Source: an uncultured Lachnospiraceae bacterium (GTDB taxonomy: Bacteria > Bacillota > Clostridia > Lachnospirales > Lachnospiraceae). From it: DNA of 40,607 bases. Every line of letters begins with the position of its first letter. Within the stretch, counting starts at the first letter, position 1. The stretch lies in assembly GCA_902793995.1 (NCBI GenBank), contig CADBFP010000016.1, positions 1 to 40,607 on the forward strand, given 5' to 3'. The translations under genes and the position numbers were made by a program. The notes under the pieces were generated by a model. The model ran no database searches, was not told the origin of the DNA, and saw nothing but the letters and a program-made list of their open reading frames with translations. Shown here one piece after another: positions 24,843 through 33,600 of this stretch.

Positions 24843-26102
24843 ATGGGTAATTATTATACTAAACAAGCGCCTTCATCAGAACCCCGGAAACCGGAGGCGG
24901 ATGCCGTTAAGGTTTCTGTTGTGATACCCATGTATTGCTGCGAGGATTATGTAGAAGAGGTTCTGGACGATTTATGCGCCCAGGATTATAAGGATTTGGA
25001 GATTCTCTGCGTGATTGATGGCTCCCCGGACAAAACCCTGGAGCGGGTTAAAGCCTACGCAGCAAAGGACAGCCGGATCCGTGTTTTCCATCAGGAACAC
25101 GGCGGCGCCGGCACCGCCAGAAATTACGGCATGGCCCATGCACGGGGAGATTATCTGATGTTTCTGGATGCGGACGACCGCTACACCCCTTCCTTTGTCT
25201 CCAAAATGGTCCGGGCCATAGAAGAAAACGAAGCGGATATTGCCACCTGCTACTTTCTGTCGCAAAACCACTGGACGGGAAGCAAAAAGGACAATTGCGG
25301 CTTTTCCCCCAGTCTTCTGCTCATGGGAAATGTGCTGCGCCCCTCCGAAATCCCGGATTTGTTTTGCTCCTTTTCCAGTGCCGTCCACAATAAAATCTAC
25401 CGAAAAAGCTTCATTCTGTCCGACCAGCTGCTCTTCACGGCTACAGACAGCATTAATGACGTGTTTTTCGTCCATGCTGCCCATGTGTGCGCCGCCAAAA
25501 TAGCGCTGGTGCCGGAGCCCCTGTATACCTATCGTCTACACCACAATGTTCACTCTATCAGCTCCAACCGCCATCTCTTCCAGCCGGATCTTCTAACGGT
25601 GTATGAGACTTTACACGCCTGGCTTAAAGCCCGCCATCAGGCGGACCGTTATCAGGATGCTTTTTGCCGTTTATGGAGAGGCTCTTTTCAGCACATGTCC
25701 ACTTTCGGTGTCAACGAAGACTTTCAGCGCCTGTGTGTCCGCTATCTGACTGAACATGAGCCCTGGTGCCATATGTCGGGCCAAAAACGGGAACGCCTGG
25801 CAGGGCTAAGCACAAAGGTTCCGGCGCTGCGCAAAAAAATATGCAGCGTTAAGCAAAAAAAGCATTCACCGGATACCCCCGCCTATCAATCCGCAGCACG
25901 TCAGATCCAGCAATGGGAAAACGCCATTGTCAACATAGGCGAGATCCGCAGGCTGCTTGCCCTGGCAGAGTCCGGCCGTCCCGCCTCCCGGGAGAGCCTC
26001 ACGCGATCCCTCTGTTGGAAGATAAATGACCGCTACGGCCGCTGGGGTCCGGCTCTCCTGATTTCCGGGAAGAACGCCCTGAAGCGTATTCATCACACAT
26101 GA
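24843..26102 (+). CDS. Glycosyltransferase family 2 protein
   Basis: This GT-A fold glycosyltransferase is about 419 residues long. The catalytic domain begins VSVVIPMYCCEDYVEEVLDDL, continues with CVIDGSPDKTLERV (nucleotide binding) and GGAGTARNYGMAHARGDYL, and has the DXD-type motif MFLDADD. The rest is an all-alpha tail. It closely resembles the second half of the 703-residue protein at 38211-40322. The exact start is uncertain. An upstream ATG (24780) overlaps the promoter, and ATG at 24843 has no clear RBS. The next gene (ugd) follows directly, so it probably builds a uronic-acid-containing glycan. Donor and acceptor are unknown. Confidence 0.87.
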   Translation: MGNYYTKQAPSSEPRKPEADAVKVSVVIPMYCCEDYVEEVLDDLCAQDYKDLEILCVIDGSPDKTLERVKAYAAKDSRIRVFHQEHGGAGTARNYGMAHARGDYLMFLDADDRYTPSFVSKMVRAIEENEADIATCYFLSQNHWTGSKKDNCGFSPSLLLMGNVLRPSEIPDLFCSFSSAVHNKIYRKSFILSDQLLFTATDSINDVFFVHAAHVCAAKIALVPEPLYTYRLHHNVHSISSNRHLFQPDLLTVYETLHAWLKARHQADRYQDAFCRLWRGSFQHMSTFGVNEDFQRLCVRYLTEHEPWCHMSGQKRERLAGLSTKVPALRKKICSVKQKKHSPDTPAYQSAARQIQQWENAIVNIGEIRRLLALAESGRPASRESLTRSLCWKINDRYGRWGPALLISGKNALKRIHHT

Positions 26103-26122
26103 TTAAGGACAGGAATTGCACC

Positions 26123-27379
26123 ATGAAGATCATCATTGCCGGTCTTGGCTATGTAGGCTCTGCCACCGCTGTACTTTTAACAGGACAAAATCAGGTTCTG
26201 GCCATAGGGCCGAACCAGGAAAGACTGGATGCTATCCAAAAGGGCCGCTCCCCCATAAAGGATCCGAGCCTGGAGGCTTTCTTCCATTCCAGAAAAATCT
26301 CCATTCTGGCAAGGCCCCTGCAGGAAGGCATTCCTGCCGATGCGGACTATGTGGTGGTGGCAGTTCCTACCGATTGGTCCCCGGATCAGGATTCCTTTGA
26401 CACGCATCATATAGAAGATGTGGTCCGTCTGGTTGAAGAAAGCCACAGTCAGGCCGCGCTTGTGATTCGGTCCACCGTTCCGGTGGGGTTTACCCGTCAG
26501 CTCTCCCAGCGCTTCCCCCATCGGGTTTTCCTCTTCTGTCCCGAGTTTCTGCGGGAAGGAAGCGCCATGCAGGACGCCCTTTATCCGCAGCGCATCGTCA
26601 TTGGCCGCTGCGGCACGCAAAAAGAGGCGATTGCTAAAGCAGAGATTTACGGAAACCTGATGAAAGAAGGCATCCGTCAGCTGCGTCCGGAGGATTACAC
26701 GGAACCGCCTCTCCTCTTTATGGAAACGGAGGAGGCAGAAGCGGTAAAGCTCTTTTCCAATACTTATCTGGCTGCTCGGGTTGCCTTCTTTAACGAATTG
26801 GATGCTTTTGCAGAGCAAAAAGGCCTGGATGCCGCCCGGATTATTCAGGGCGTTTGTCTGGATTACCGGATTGGCAATACCTACAACAATCCCAGCTTCG
26901 GTTACGGAGGCTATTGCCTGCCCAAGGATTCCCGCCAGCTGCGGCATGACGCGGAAAGCCCCGCCGGAAGCTTGCTGCATGCCGTGGTAAAATCCAACGA
27001 AAACCGCAAGTCCTGTGTGGCGCAGCGCCTTTTAGAAACGGCCCGGGCCAAAGCCGCGCCGGGGGAGCGTCCCGTCATCGGCTTCTACCGCTTAACCGCC
27101 AAGACAGAATCCGAAGATATCCGAAGCGCTGCCATCCTGGATATTGCGCGGCAGCTGCTGGAAGAGGATATTTTCATTGTCCTGTATGAACCCACTCTTG
27201 CGGATCAATCCCAGGCAGCGCAATGGTTTCCCTCTTCTGTCTCGGAAAGAATCCGTCTGGAAGCGGATTTGTCTGCTTTCAAGGATGCCTGCCCCGTCAT
27301 CGCCGCCAACCGCTGGGATGAGGTGCTGGAAGATGTAAGAGAAAAGGTTTACACCCGAGATGTGTTCGGGATGGATTAA
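26123..27379 (+). CDS. ugd: UDP-glucose/GDP-mannose dehydrogenase family protein (likely UDP-glucose 6-dehydrogenase)
   Basis: The 418-residue enzyme carries the N-terminal NAD fold [35 protein letters not shown] and [20 protein letters not shown]. The [23 protein letters not shown] helix follows, then the catalytic cysteine C265 in [15 protein letters not shown]. These resemble short UDP-glucose 6-dehydrogenases (HasB/KfiD type), which make UDP-glucuronic acid. GDP-mannose dehydrogenase cannot be fully excluded. The start at 26123 is chosen over 26099 because AGGA lies upstream and the Rossmann strand begins there. It directly precedes the sulfate activation genes. Confidence 0.9.
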   Translation: MKIIIAGLGYVGSATAVLLTGQNQVLAIGPNQERLDAIQKGRSPIKDPSLEAFFHSRKISILARPLQEGIPADADYVVVAVPTDWSPDQDSFDTHHIEDVVRLVEESHSQAALVIRSTVPVGFTRQLSQRFPHRVFLFCPEFLREGSAMQDALYPQRIVIGRCGTQKEAIAKAEIYGNLMKEGIRQLRPEDYTEPPLLFMETEEAEAVKLFSNTYLAARVAFFNELDAFAEQKGLDAARIIQGVCLDYRIGNTYNNPSFGYGGYCLPKDSRQLRHDAESPAGSLLHAVVKSNENRKSCVAQRLLETARAKAAPGERPVIGFYRLTAKTESEDIRSAAILDIARQLLEEDIFIVLYEPTLADQSQAAQWFPSSVSERIRLEADLSAFKDACPVIAANRWDEVLEDVREKVYTRDVFGMD

Positions 27380-27383
27380 GGAT

Positions 27384-28283
27384 ATGATAACTAAAGAATT
27401 GGACCGCCTGGAAAGCGAGGCAATTTACATAATGAGGGAAGTGGCATCAGAAGCTGAAAAGCCTGTGATGCTGTATTCCATTGGGAAAGATTCATCCGTT
27501 ATGCTCCGCCTGGCAGAAAAGGCCTTTTATCCGGAGCCGATTCCATTTCCGCTGATGCATATTGATACAGGGTGGAAATTTAAGGAAATGATAGCATTCC
27601 GCGACAGGATTGCGCAAAAGCACAATCTCAATATGATAGTCTATACTAACGAGGATGGGGTTAGGAGAGGCCTGAATCCATTTGACCATGGCGCAGCCTA
27701 TACGGATATCATGAAGACAGAAGCGCTGAAGCAGGCTCTCAATAAGTATGGCTTTACTGCGGCATTTGGCGGCGGAAGGCGTGATGAAGAAAAATCCCGG
27801 GCCAAAGAAAGAATCTTTTCTTTTAGAAATGAGTACCATGCCTGGGACCCCCGTAATCAACGACCGGAGCTTTGGGATTTATATAACACCAATATAGCAC
27901 AGGGAGAAAGCATTCGAGTGTTCCCCCTGTCAAATTGGACGGAACGGGACATCTGGATGTATATCCAAAAGGAAGGCATCGATGTCGTACCTTTATATTT
28001 TGCCAAGGAAAGGCCGGTGGTATATAGAAACGGCAATATCATCATGGTGGATGACGAACGCATGAGACTGCTGCCGGGAGAGCATGTTGTGACGAAGAAA
28101 ATCAGATTCCGGACCCTGGGATGCTATCCGCTGACCGGAGGTGTTGAATCTGAAGCAGAAACCATCGATGCGGTGGTGGCTGAGACATTTGCTGCGGCAG
28201 ACTCGGAACGCACCAGCCGTATTATAGATGGCGACGGAGGGGTCTTTAGCATGGAGAACCGGAAGAAAGAAGGGTATTTCTGA
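27384..28283 (+). CDS. cysD: Sulfate adenylyltransferase subunit 2
   Basis: The 299-residue small subunit of ATP sulfurylase catalyses adenylation of sulfate to APS. It has the PP-loop [15 protein letters not shown] and the MHIDTGWKF strand. [36 protein letters not shown] and the C-terminal [19 protein letters not shown] are all conserved in CysD/NodP. Length is normal (about 300). The frame from 27360 begins inside ugd, so ATG 27384, preceded by TAAGGAT, is chosen. Its stop overlaps the cysNC start by one base, so the two subunits are coupled. Composition is more AT-rich than ugd. Confidence 0.96.
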   Translation: MITKELDRLESEAIYIMREVASEAEKPVMLYSIGKDSSVMLRLAEKAFYPEPIPFPLMHIDTGWKFKEMIAFRDRIAQKHNLNMIVYTNEDGVRRGLNPFDHGAAYTDIMKTEALKQALNKYGFTAAFGGGRRDEEKSRAKERIFSFRNEYHAWDPRNQRPELWDLYNTNIAQGESIRVFPLSNWTERDIWMYIQKEGIDVVPLYFAKERPVVYRNGNIIMVDDERMRLLPGEHVVTKKIRFRTLGCYPLTGGVESEAETIDAVVAETFAAADSERTSRIIDGDGGVFSMENRKKEGYF

Positions 28284-30115
28284 TGCAGGATGTGCTAAGG
28301 ATTATGACATGCGGTTCGGTGGATGACGGAAAATCCACTCTGATAGGGCATCTCTTGTACGATGCTAAGCTGATCTTCACAGACCAGGAAAAAGCCCTGG
28401 AACTGGAAAGCCGGCTGGCGGGTTCGGACGGAAATCTCGATTATTCCCTGCTCTTAGACGGTCTGAGTTCCGAAAGAGAGCAGGGTATCACCATTGATGT
28501 AGCCTACCGGTATTTTGCCACCCCCAAAAGGCGGTTCATTGTGGCAGACACCCCGGGTCATGAAGAATATACGAGAAATATGGCTGTGGGCGCCTCCAAT
28601 TCGGATCTCGCCATTTTGCTGATAGATGCCAATAAAGGCGTCAGCACCCAGACCAAAAGGCACCTGCGGATTTGCTCCCTCATGGGAATTGAAGAGTTTG
28701 TCTTTGCCGTGAATAAAATGGATGAAGTCGGATATCAACGCAAGGTCTATGATGAGATTTGCACCGATATCGATGAACTCCTGGCTGATATTCAGACCGG
28801 CAGCAAGCTGTCCATCCCGCTGTCGGCCCTGAAGGGAGACAATATCACCGAAAAATCCAGTCATATGCCCTGGTACGCAGGGCCTGCTCTCCTGGAATAC
28901 CTGGAATCTGTCAGAATTGGAGATTACGGCGAACAAGGCTTTATTATGCCTGTTCAAAGAGTTTCAAGGGCAGAAGGAGATTTCAGGGGGCTTCAGGGAC
29001 AGATAACATCAGGCTCGATACAGGTGGGAGAAAGCGTAAGTATTTACCCTGGTGAAAAAACAGCAACTGTTAAATCAATAATATCAGACAAAAAGCATGT
29101 AGCGAGTGCATCTGCAGGGATGGCAGTTTCGGTTGAAATAGCCGAAGATGTGGATGTGTCCAGGGGCCATGTGCTTGCAATAAATGCGAACATAAAAGAA
29201 GCGAATATGTTTGAAGCCTATCTGCTTTGGATGGACGAGAAGGCATTAAAAGAAGGTAGGAGTTATATCATTAAGCTGGCATCGCAGCAAAAACCTGTCA
29301 GCGTGATGAAGCTGAAATACAGAGTTAATATAGAAAACGGAAGGCAGGAGTATTCCAGAAGTTTATCGAAAAACGAGCTGGGCTGCGTGGACTTCATTTG
29401 TCCGGGTTCCCTGGTAATGGATTCCTTTGACAGACATAGAGCCCTCGGCCGGTTTATCCTGATTGACAGGCTCACCAATATGACGGCGGGATGCGGGGTT
29501 ATCCGGCATATATTACGCCGCGGGGATAATCTAAGCCATCAAGAGCAAGATGTAACAAGAAAGATGCGGCAGGAGGCCCTGGGGCAGCAAGCCAGGACCA
29601 TTTGGTTTACGGGACTTTCCGGATCCGGCAAATCCCAGTTGGCCAATGGACTGGAAAAATACCTTGCTTCTACCGGCCGGCATACCATGCTGCTGGACGG
29701 AGATAATATCAGGCTTGGAATCAATAAAGACCTGGGATTCAATGAATATGACAGGACGGAAAATATAAGGCGGGTTGCTGAAATCGCGAAGCTGATGAAT
29801 GACGCCGGATTAATCGTCATCACGGCTTTTATTTCCCCTTTCAGCGAGGATCGGGAGATGGCAAGAACAATCATAGGCGACGAGTTGTTTATCGAAGTTT
29901 ATGTCAGCACTCCGATTGAAGAATGCGAGAAGCGTGATGTAAAAGGCCTATACCAAAAAGCTAGACGAGGAGAGATTCCTAATTTCACGGGAATAGGGAG
30001 TCCTTATGAGGCGCCTGACAATCCGGATATCATCATGGATACGACCAATGCCGTAGTGAATGAATCGATTGAAGTTTTAGCGCAGAAGATTGAATCACTG
30101 TTAAATGTAGAATAG
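28283..30115 (+). CDS. cysNC: Sulfate adenylyltransferase subunit 1/APS kinase fusion (CysN-CysC, NodQ-like)
   Basis: The 610-residue bifunctional protein begins with an EF-Tu-like GTPase (G1 GSVDDGKST at 11-19, G3 DTPGHEEYTRN, G4 NKMD) and beta-barrel domains. It ends with a complete APS kinase from about residue 435 (P-loop GLSGSGKSQ, DGDNIRLGINKDLGF, ENIRRVAEIAKLM, FISPFSEDREMAR). With CysD it makes PAPS from sulfate, ATP and GTP. The same CysN-CysC fusion is found in rhizobial NodQ and in assimilatory operons. No cysH or sulfite reductase gene is present in the window. The next genes are a transporter and a sulfotransferase, so sulfation is the favoured fate of PAPS. Confidence 0.96.
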   Translation: MQDVLRIMTCGSVDDGKSTLIGHLLYDAKLIFTDQEKALELESRLAGSDGNLDYSLLLDGLSSEREQGITIDVAYRYFATPKRRFIVADTPGHEEYTRNMAVGASNSDLAILLIDANKGVSTQTKRHLRICSLMGIEEFVFAVNKMDEVGYQRKVYDEICTDIDELLADIQTGSKLSIPLSALKGDNITEKSSHMPWYAGPALLEYLESVRIGDYGEQGFIMPVQRVSRAEGDFRGLQGQITSGSIQVGESVSIYPGEKTATVKSIISDKKHVASASAGMAVSVEIAEDVDVSRGHVLAINANIKEANMFEAYLLWMDEKALKEGRSYIIKLASQQKPVSVMKLKYRVNIENGRQEYSRSLSKNELGCVDFICPGSLVMDSFDRHRALGRFILIDRLTNMTAGCGVIRHILRRGDNLSHQEQDVTRKMRQEALGQQARTIWFTGLSGSGKSQLANGLEKYLASTGRHTMLLDGDNIRLGINKDLGFNEYDRTENIRRVAEIAKLMNDAGLIVITAFISPFSEDREMARTIIGDELFIEVYVSTPIEECEKRDVKGLYQKARRGEIPNFTGIGSPYEAPDNPDIIMDTTNAVVNESIEVLAQKIESLLNVE

Positions 30116-30139
30116 TCCGAATTAGGAAAAAGATATCAT

Positions 30140-30901
30140 ATGGATAAACTCATCATTTACATTTTAATCGGATTTATGGCCCAGATGATAGACGGATCAC
30201 TTGGCATGGCCTATGGTGTCAGCTGCCGGACATTTTTGAGAACGGTGGCCAAGCTTCCATCTTCTATAGCAAGTGCAGTGATACATATAGCCGAGATTCC
30301 GTCATCATTAGTATCGGGGATTTCTCATTACAAGATAGGAAATGTAGACAAGAAACTATTGCCAAAGTTACTTATTCCCGGAATGATAGGCGGCGTGCTT
30401 GGAGCATGGATTCTGGTGGATCTCGGTGACCGTATCGCTGCCGTTATAGATATATATCTCATCGTGATGGGGATCATAATACTTAGAAAAGCCATCAAGG
30501 CGGGCGAGAAAAGCCGTCTTTCGGATAAATTGATTCCACCCCTTGGCTTTGCCGGTGGATTTCTGGATGCAGTGGGAGGCGGAGGCTGGGGTCCCGTTGT
30601 AACATCTACCATGGTAGCTGCCGGAGAGGATGTAAAAAAGACAATAGGGACGGTAAACGCCGCAGAGTTTCTCGTGACGATAGCCGAGACTACGACATTT
30701 GCTATTTTTATTTCTGATTTCTCCAATTACGGGTACATCATTATTGGACTGATTATAGGCGGAGTAGTTGCTGCACCCATAGCAGCAAAGCTCTGCAGCA
30801 TCATACCGGCTAGAATACTCATGGCCATAGTTGGAGCAGTGATAATAGCGCTAAATATCATAAATTTATTAAAAGATACGAATATATTTATAGGTGGGTA
30901 G
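30140..30901 (+). CDS. TSUP (TauE/SafE-type) membrane transporter
   Basis: The 253-residue membrane protein has about seven or eight hydrophobic segments. The first half has MAQMIDGSLGMAYG and IAEIPSSLVSGISHY. The second half repeats a related AGGFLDAVGGGGWGPVVTS motif, a hallmark of TauE/SafE/TSUP permeases. Members move sulfite, sulfoacetate or sulfate-like anions. Direction and substrate are not visible. Placement between cysNC and a sulfotransferase suggests sulfate supply to the PAPS pathway (inference). AGGAAA lies before the ATG. It starts 24 bases after cysNC and ends 5 bases before the sulfotransferase gene. Confidence 0.88.
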   Translation: MDKLIIYILIGFMAQMIDGSLGMAYGVSCRTFLRTVAKLPSSIASAVIHIAEIPSSLVSGISHYKIGNVDKKLLPKLLIPGMIGGVLGAWILVDLGDRIAAVIDIYLIVMGIIILRKAIKAGEKSRLSDKLIPPLGFAGGFLDAVGGGGWGPVVTSTMVAAGEDVKKTIGTVNAAEFLVTIAETTTFAIFISDFSNYGYIIIGLIIGGVVAAPIAAKLCSIIPARILMAIVGAVIIALNIINLLKDTNIFIGG

Positions 30902-30906
30902 GTCTA

Positions 30907-31971
30907 ATGGGAGAATTGATACTGCATATAGGTACACGTAAAACAGGTACAACCGCATTGCAACATTTTTTCTTCGACAATCGAGAGGTACTATTAAAGA
31001 ACGGAGTGGATTATATTCAGTTTACGCGCCAGAAATCCGCGCCATATTCATATTCAGTCAATGGAGTTTTTCTAAGGCAATATTGTCGTGCATTATTACT
31101 ACAGAAAGCGATTGACGATCCTGTAAGCGATTTTGAAGATAACTATGAAAGGCTGAACAATGCGCTGAAGGGGGAGGGAAAGGTTCTTATATCTGATGAG
31201 AACCTCAGTGCCTTTTATGTTCAAAAATACGATAAGCAATATAACCCGAAAAAGTATTGGGGAGAGATGGCTCGTATCGTGAAAGAACTAGGGCCAAGCC
31301 ACACTACAATAATAGTTTATCTACGAAGACAAGATGAGTATGTGATTTCAAGTTGGAAAGAAGAACTTAAGGGTGGGTGGACAGATAAGCCTTTCCGAGA
31401 ATACTTAAACCATGCAGACAGAAAGAACGAACTCGATTATAGTATATTGTTAGATGCCATTCAATCTTCCTTTGGGCCTTCTGCGAAAATTATTGTACGA
31501 TCGTATAATCAAGTAGCATATTCTGGCATAGACATCTTTCATGATTTCTGTGATTCTTTGGGAATTGCTTGGGATAGTGATTATATAATACCGAAGAGGA
31601 GACTAAATGAATCTATTTCATTCGATATGGCGGAAGCACTACTAAAGGTGAAATTAGGAAAGCCAGGGCGAAGCAGAGGTGAAAAAAGAGTGCGAAAGAA
31701 ACTCGCGGTCAAACTATGCAGAAATCATCCGGATCCTAAAGGGACTACTATTTTTGTGACTGGTGAGGCGGAGCGATTAGTGGAAGAGTTCTCGGACGGA
31801 AACCGCATAATAGAGGAAGTGTATTTTGATAATAAGAAGCTTTTTTCTGATGAGTTTACCACAAGTCATGCGTGGCGTCCAAACAGATTTCGCATTGCCA
31901 TGTACCGTATAGCATTTTTATGTTTAGAACCTGCTTTATGGTTACGTTCTATATTTAGAACGAGCAGATGA
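30907..31971 (+). CDS. PAPS-dependent sulfotransferase-like protein
   Basis: The 354-residue protein starts with HIGTRKTGTTALQHFFFDN, a 5'-phosphosulfate-binding loop (KTGTTALQ) typical of sulfotransferases. A strand-helix LISDENLSAFY and the 3'-phosphate motif IIVYLRRQDEYVISSWKEEL follow. The tail is basic and AT-rich. It should transfer sulfate from PAPS to a hydroxyl or amine acceptor, most plausibly a sugar of the surface glycan, but the acceptor is not proven. The GGTGGGTAGG-rich ribosome binding region overlaps the end of the TSUP gene. GC content drops clearly at this gene relative to the cysDNC genes. Confidence 0.85.
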   Translation: MGELILHIGTRKTGTTALQHFFFDNREVLLKNGVDYIQFTRQKSAPYSYSVNGVFLRQYCRALLLQKAIDDPVSDFEDNYERLNNALKGEGKVLISDENLSAFYVQKYDKQYNPKKYWGEMARIVKELGPSHTTIIVYLRRQDEYVISSWKEELKGGWTDKPFREYLNHADRKNELDYSILLDAIQSSFGPSAKIIVRSYNQVAYSGIDIFHDFCDSLGIAWDSDYIIPKRRLNESISFDMAEALLKVKLGKPGRSRGEKRVRKKLAVKLCRNHPDPKGTTIFVTGEAERLVEEFSDGNRIIEEVYFDNKKLFSDEFTTSHAWRPNRFRIAMYRIAFLCLEPALWLRSIFRTSR

Positions 31972-32055
31972 ATATAAATATGTAATAGCTACTGGGGGTC
32001 AGGCCCAAAATATTTGGCATACGCTCTTGTTCAACAGCAAAAAGGAGACTAATAA

Positions 32056-33462
32056 ATGAATCTATCAAATATTAATTCTGACCAGACAGACAAATCATCT
32101 CGTATTATCGTTTCCTTTACCTCCTTTCCCGCCCGAATAAATCTGGTGCCGCAGGTTCTTGACAGCCTCTATGCTCAGTCAAAGAAGGCGGATATGATTC
32201 TATTGTGGCTTGCAAAAGAGCAGTTTCCGAGCCGAGAGGCGGAGCTACCCAGCAGGCTCACCGAGGATGCCGCTTCCGGGAAAATTGAGCTTCGATGGTG
32301 TGATGATTTAGGTAGTCATAAAAAATACTTTTATGCCATGCAGGAATTTCCGGATGATATTATTATAACTGTGGATGACGATATCGTGTATCATCCGGAC
32401 ACAATTAAGACTCTATGGGAATTTCATTGCCAATATCCAAAGACCGTTACATGTCTAACTGCTAAACTGATTCTTTTTGACGATAATAATAAATTGTGTC
32501 GCTATGCAGATTGGTTATATGATATTATCCTTCCCGTTCCATCCATGCAGATTATACCCATGGGAGGTGGAGGCGTTCTATATCCACCTCATTGCCTGGA
32601 CTCAGGCGTATTTGATAAAGAAACCATCACTAATAAATTAAAATATAATGGTATCATCTGCGATGATGATATTTGGCTAAAAATCCATTCCATACTGGCA
32701 GACACCCCATCTATCACCCAGGACAAATACAAGATTGCTCACCAGACGATCTCGACGCCACAAAGTATCGGGGATCTGGATAAGACCGACCAGCTGCACC
32801 ACCACCTTATGTACGATGAATTTCTATCTCTTAGGTCTGAAGATGGTGGACATACAGTTCAGGACATTTTTTTTAAGGCGCGCAGGAATGGTGATTATTA
32901 TGATTTTTCTTCCTCAATTGTAAGAAAACGCACTTATGAATTCGTTTTAGAGAGACTCAATTCCAAGATTAACAAGGGTGAGAGTATTAGCGTCGGTTTC
33001 TTACATTATTATCTTTCATTTTTTACGTGGGCCATGACTTTTTCTGATACAGATACGACCCAACAATACATCCATGAATTAAAAACAACACTGTTGCGCA
33101 TTCATAATATTGATGAAATATCGAGAAAATCGAAGCATATTGATGCTGTATTGGAGTACAACTCAATTGTGCTTGAAGAACTGACTGCCAGGAACAGACA
33201 GTCTAAAGTTTATTATCAGATGCTAAGTAATTGGAACAACCTTTTTAAATTATTTCCGGCGGAGGGTATCCCTAAGAAATATTTGTTCTCTTATATGCGC
33301 TTTTTAACCAATATGTCTGTTTTTTCAAGAAAAATGAACCCCAAAGTATACTCTTTGGATCAGATAAAAGCATTCAAAAAAGACATCAAAAAAGCTCGCA
33401 GGCAGTTACCCTTGGTAAATAGAATACGTCTTACTGCCATGATTTTAAAGCGTTATAGTTAG
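32056..33462 (+). CDS. Putative GT-A glycosyltransferase
   Basis: The 468-residue protein begins with IIVSFTSFPARINLVPQVLD and continues to LLWLAKEQFPSRE. It has a DXD-type motif ITVDDDIVYHPDT (near residue 100), IIPMGGGGVLYPPH and CDDDIWLKIHS. These features match a group of glycosyltransferases often found in capsule and lipopolysaccharide loci, with a GT-A-like catalytic half (residues about 10-270) and a helical C-terminal half of unknown role. The donor and linkage are unknown. AAGGAG lies about 10 bases before the ATG. It follows the sulfotransferase gene after an 84-base gap. Confidence 0.78.
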   Translation: MNLSNINSDQTDKSSRIIVSFTSFPARINLVPQVLDSLYAQSKKADMILLWLAKEQFPSREAELPSRLTEDAASGKIELRWCDDLGSHKKYFYAMQEFPDDIIITVDDDIVYHPDTIKTLWEFHCQYPKTVTCLTAKLILFDDNNKLCRYADWLYDIILPVPSMQIIPMGGGGVLYPPHCLDSGVFDKETITNKLKYNGIICDDDIWLKIHSILADTPSITQDKYKIAHQTISTPQSIGDLDKTDQLHHHLMYDEFLSLRSEDGGHTVQDIFFKARRNGDYYDFSSSIVRKRTYEFVLERLNSKINKGESISVGFLHYYLSFFTWAMTFSDTDTTQQYIHELKTTLLRIHNIDEISRKSKHIDAVLEYNSIVLEELTARNRQSKVYYQMLSNWNNLFKLFPAEGIPKKYLFSYMRFLTNMSVFSRKMNPKVYSLDQIKAFKKDIKKARRQLPLVNRIRLTAMILKRYS

Positions 33463-33600
33463 CTGCGTGATAGGCGGCGGATATTGAATGATAAATGGTC
33501 CAAGAAAATGTCCGCACCCCAAAGTGAGCATTTTTATATTGTAATTTACACGGGGTAAAAATATAGGCCGTTACAGAGCTCGTTGATTGGAGATGATTAG

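Noticed and set aside
27384-30115. cysD-cysNC as an assimilatory cysteine pathway
   Set aside because: No reductase gene is in the window, and the downstream sulfotransferase gives a better explanation. It cannot be excluded without the rest of the genome.
31972-32055. Possible insertion-sequence remnant (GGGGTCAGGCCC) between sulfotransferase and glycosyltransferase genes
   Set aside because: Too short, with no inverted repeat pair, target duplication or transposase fragment. The 138-base gap at 33463-33600 likewise shows nothing definite.
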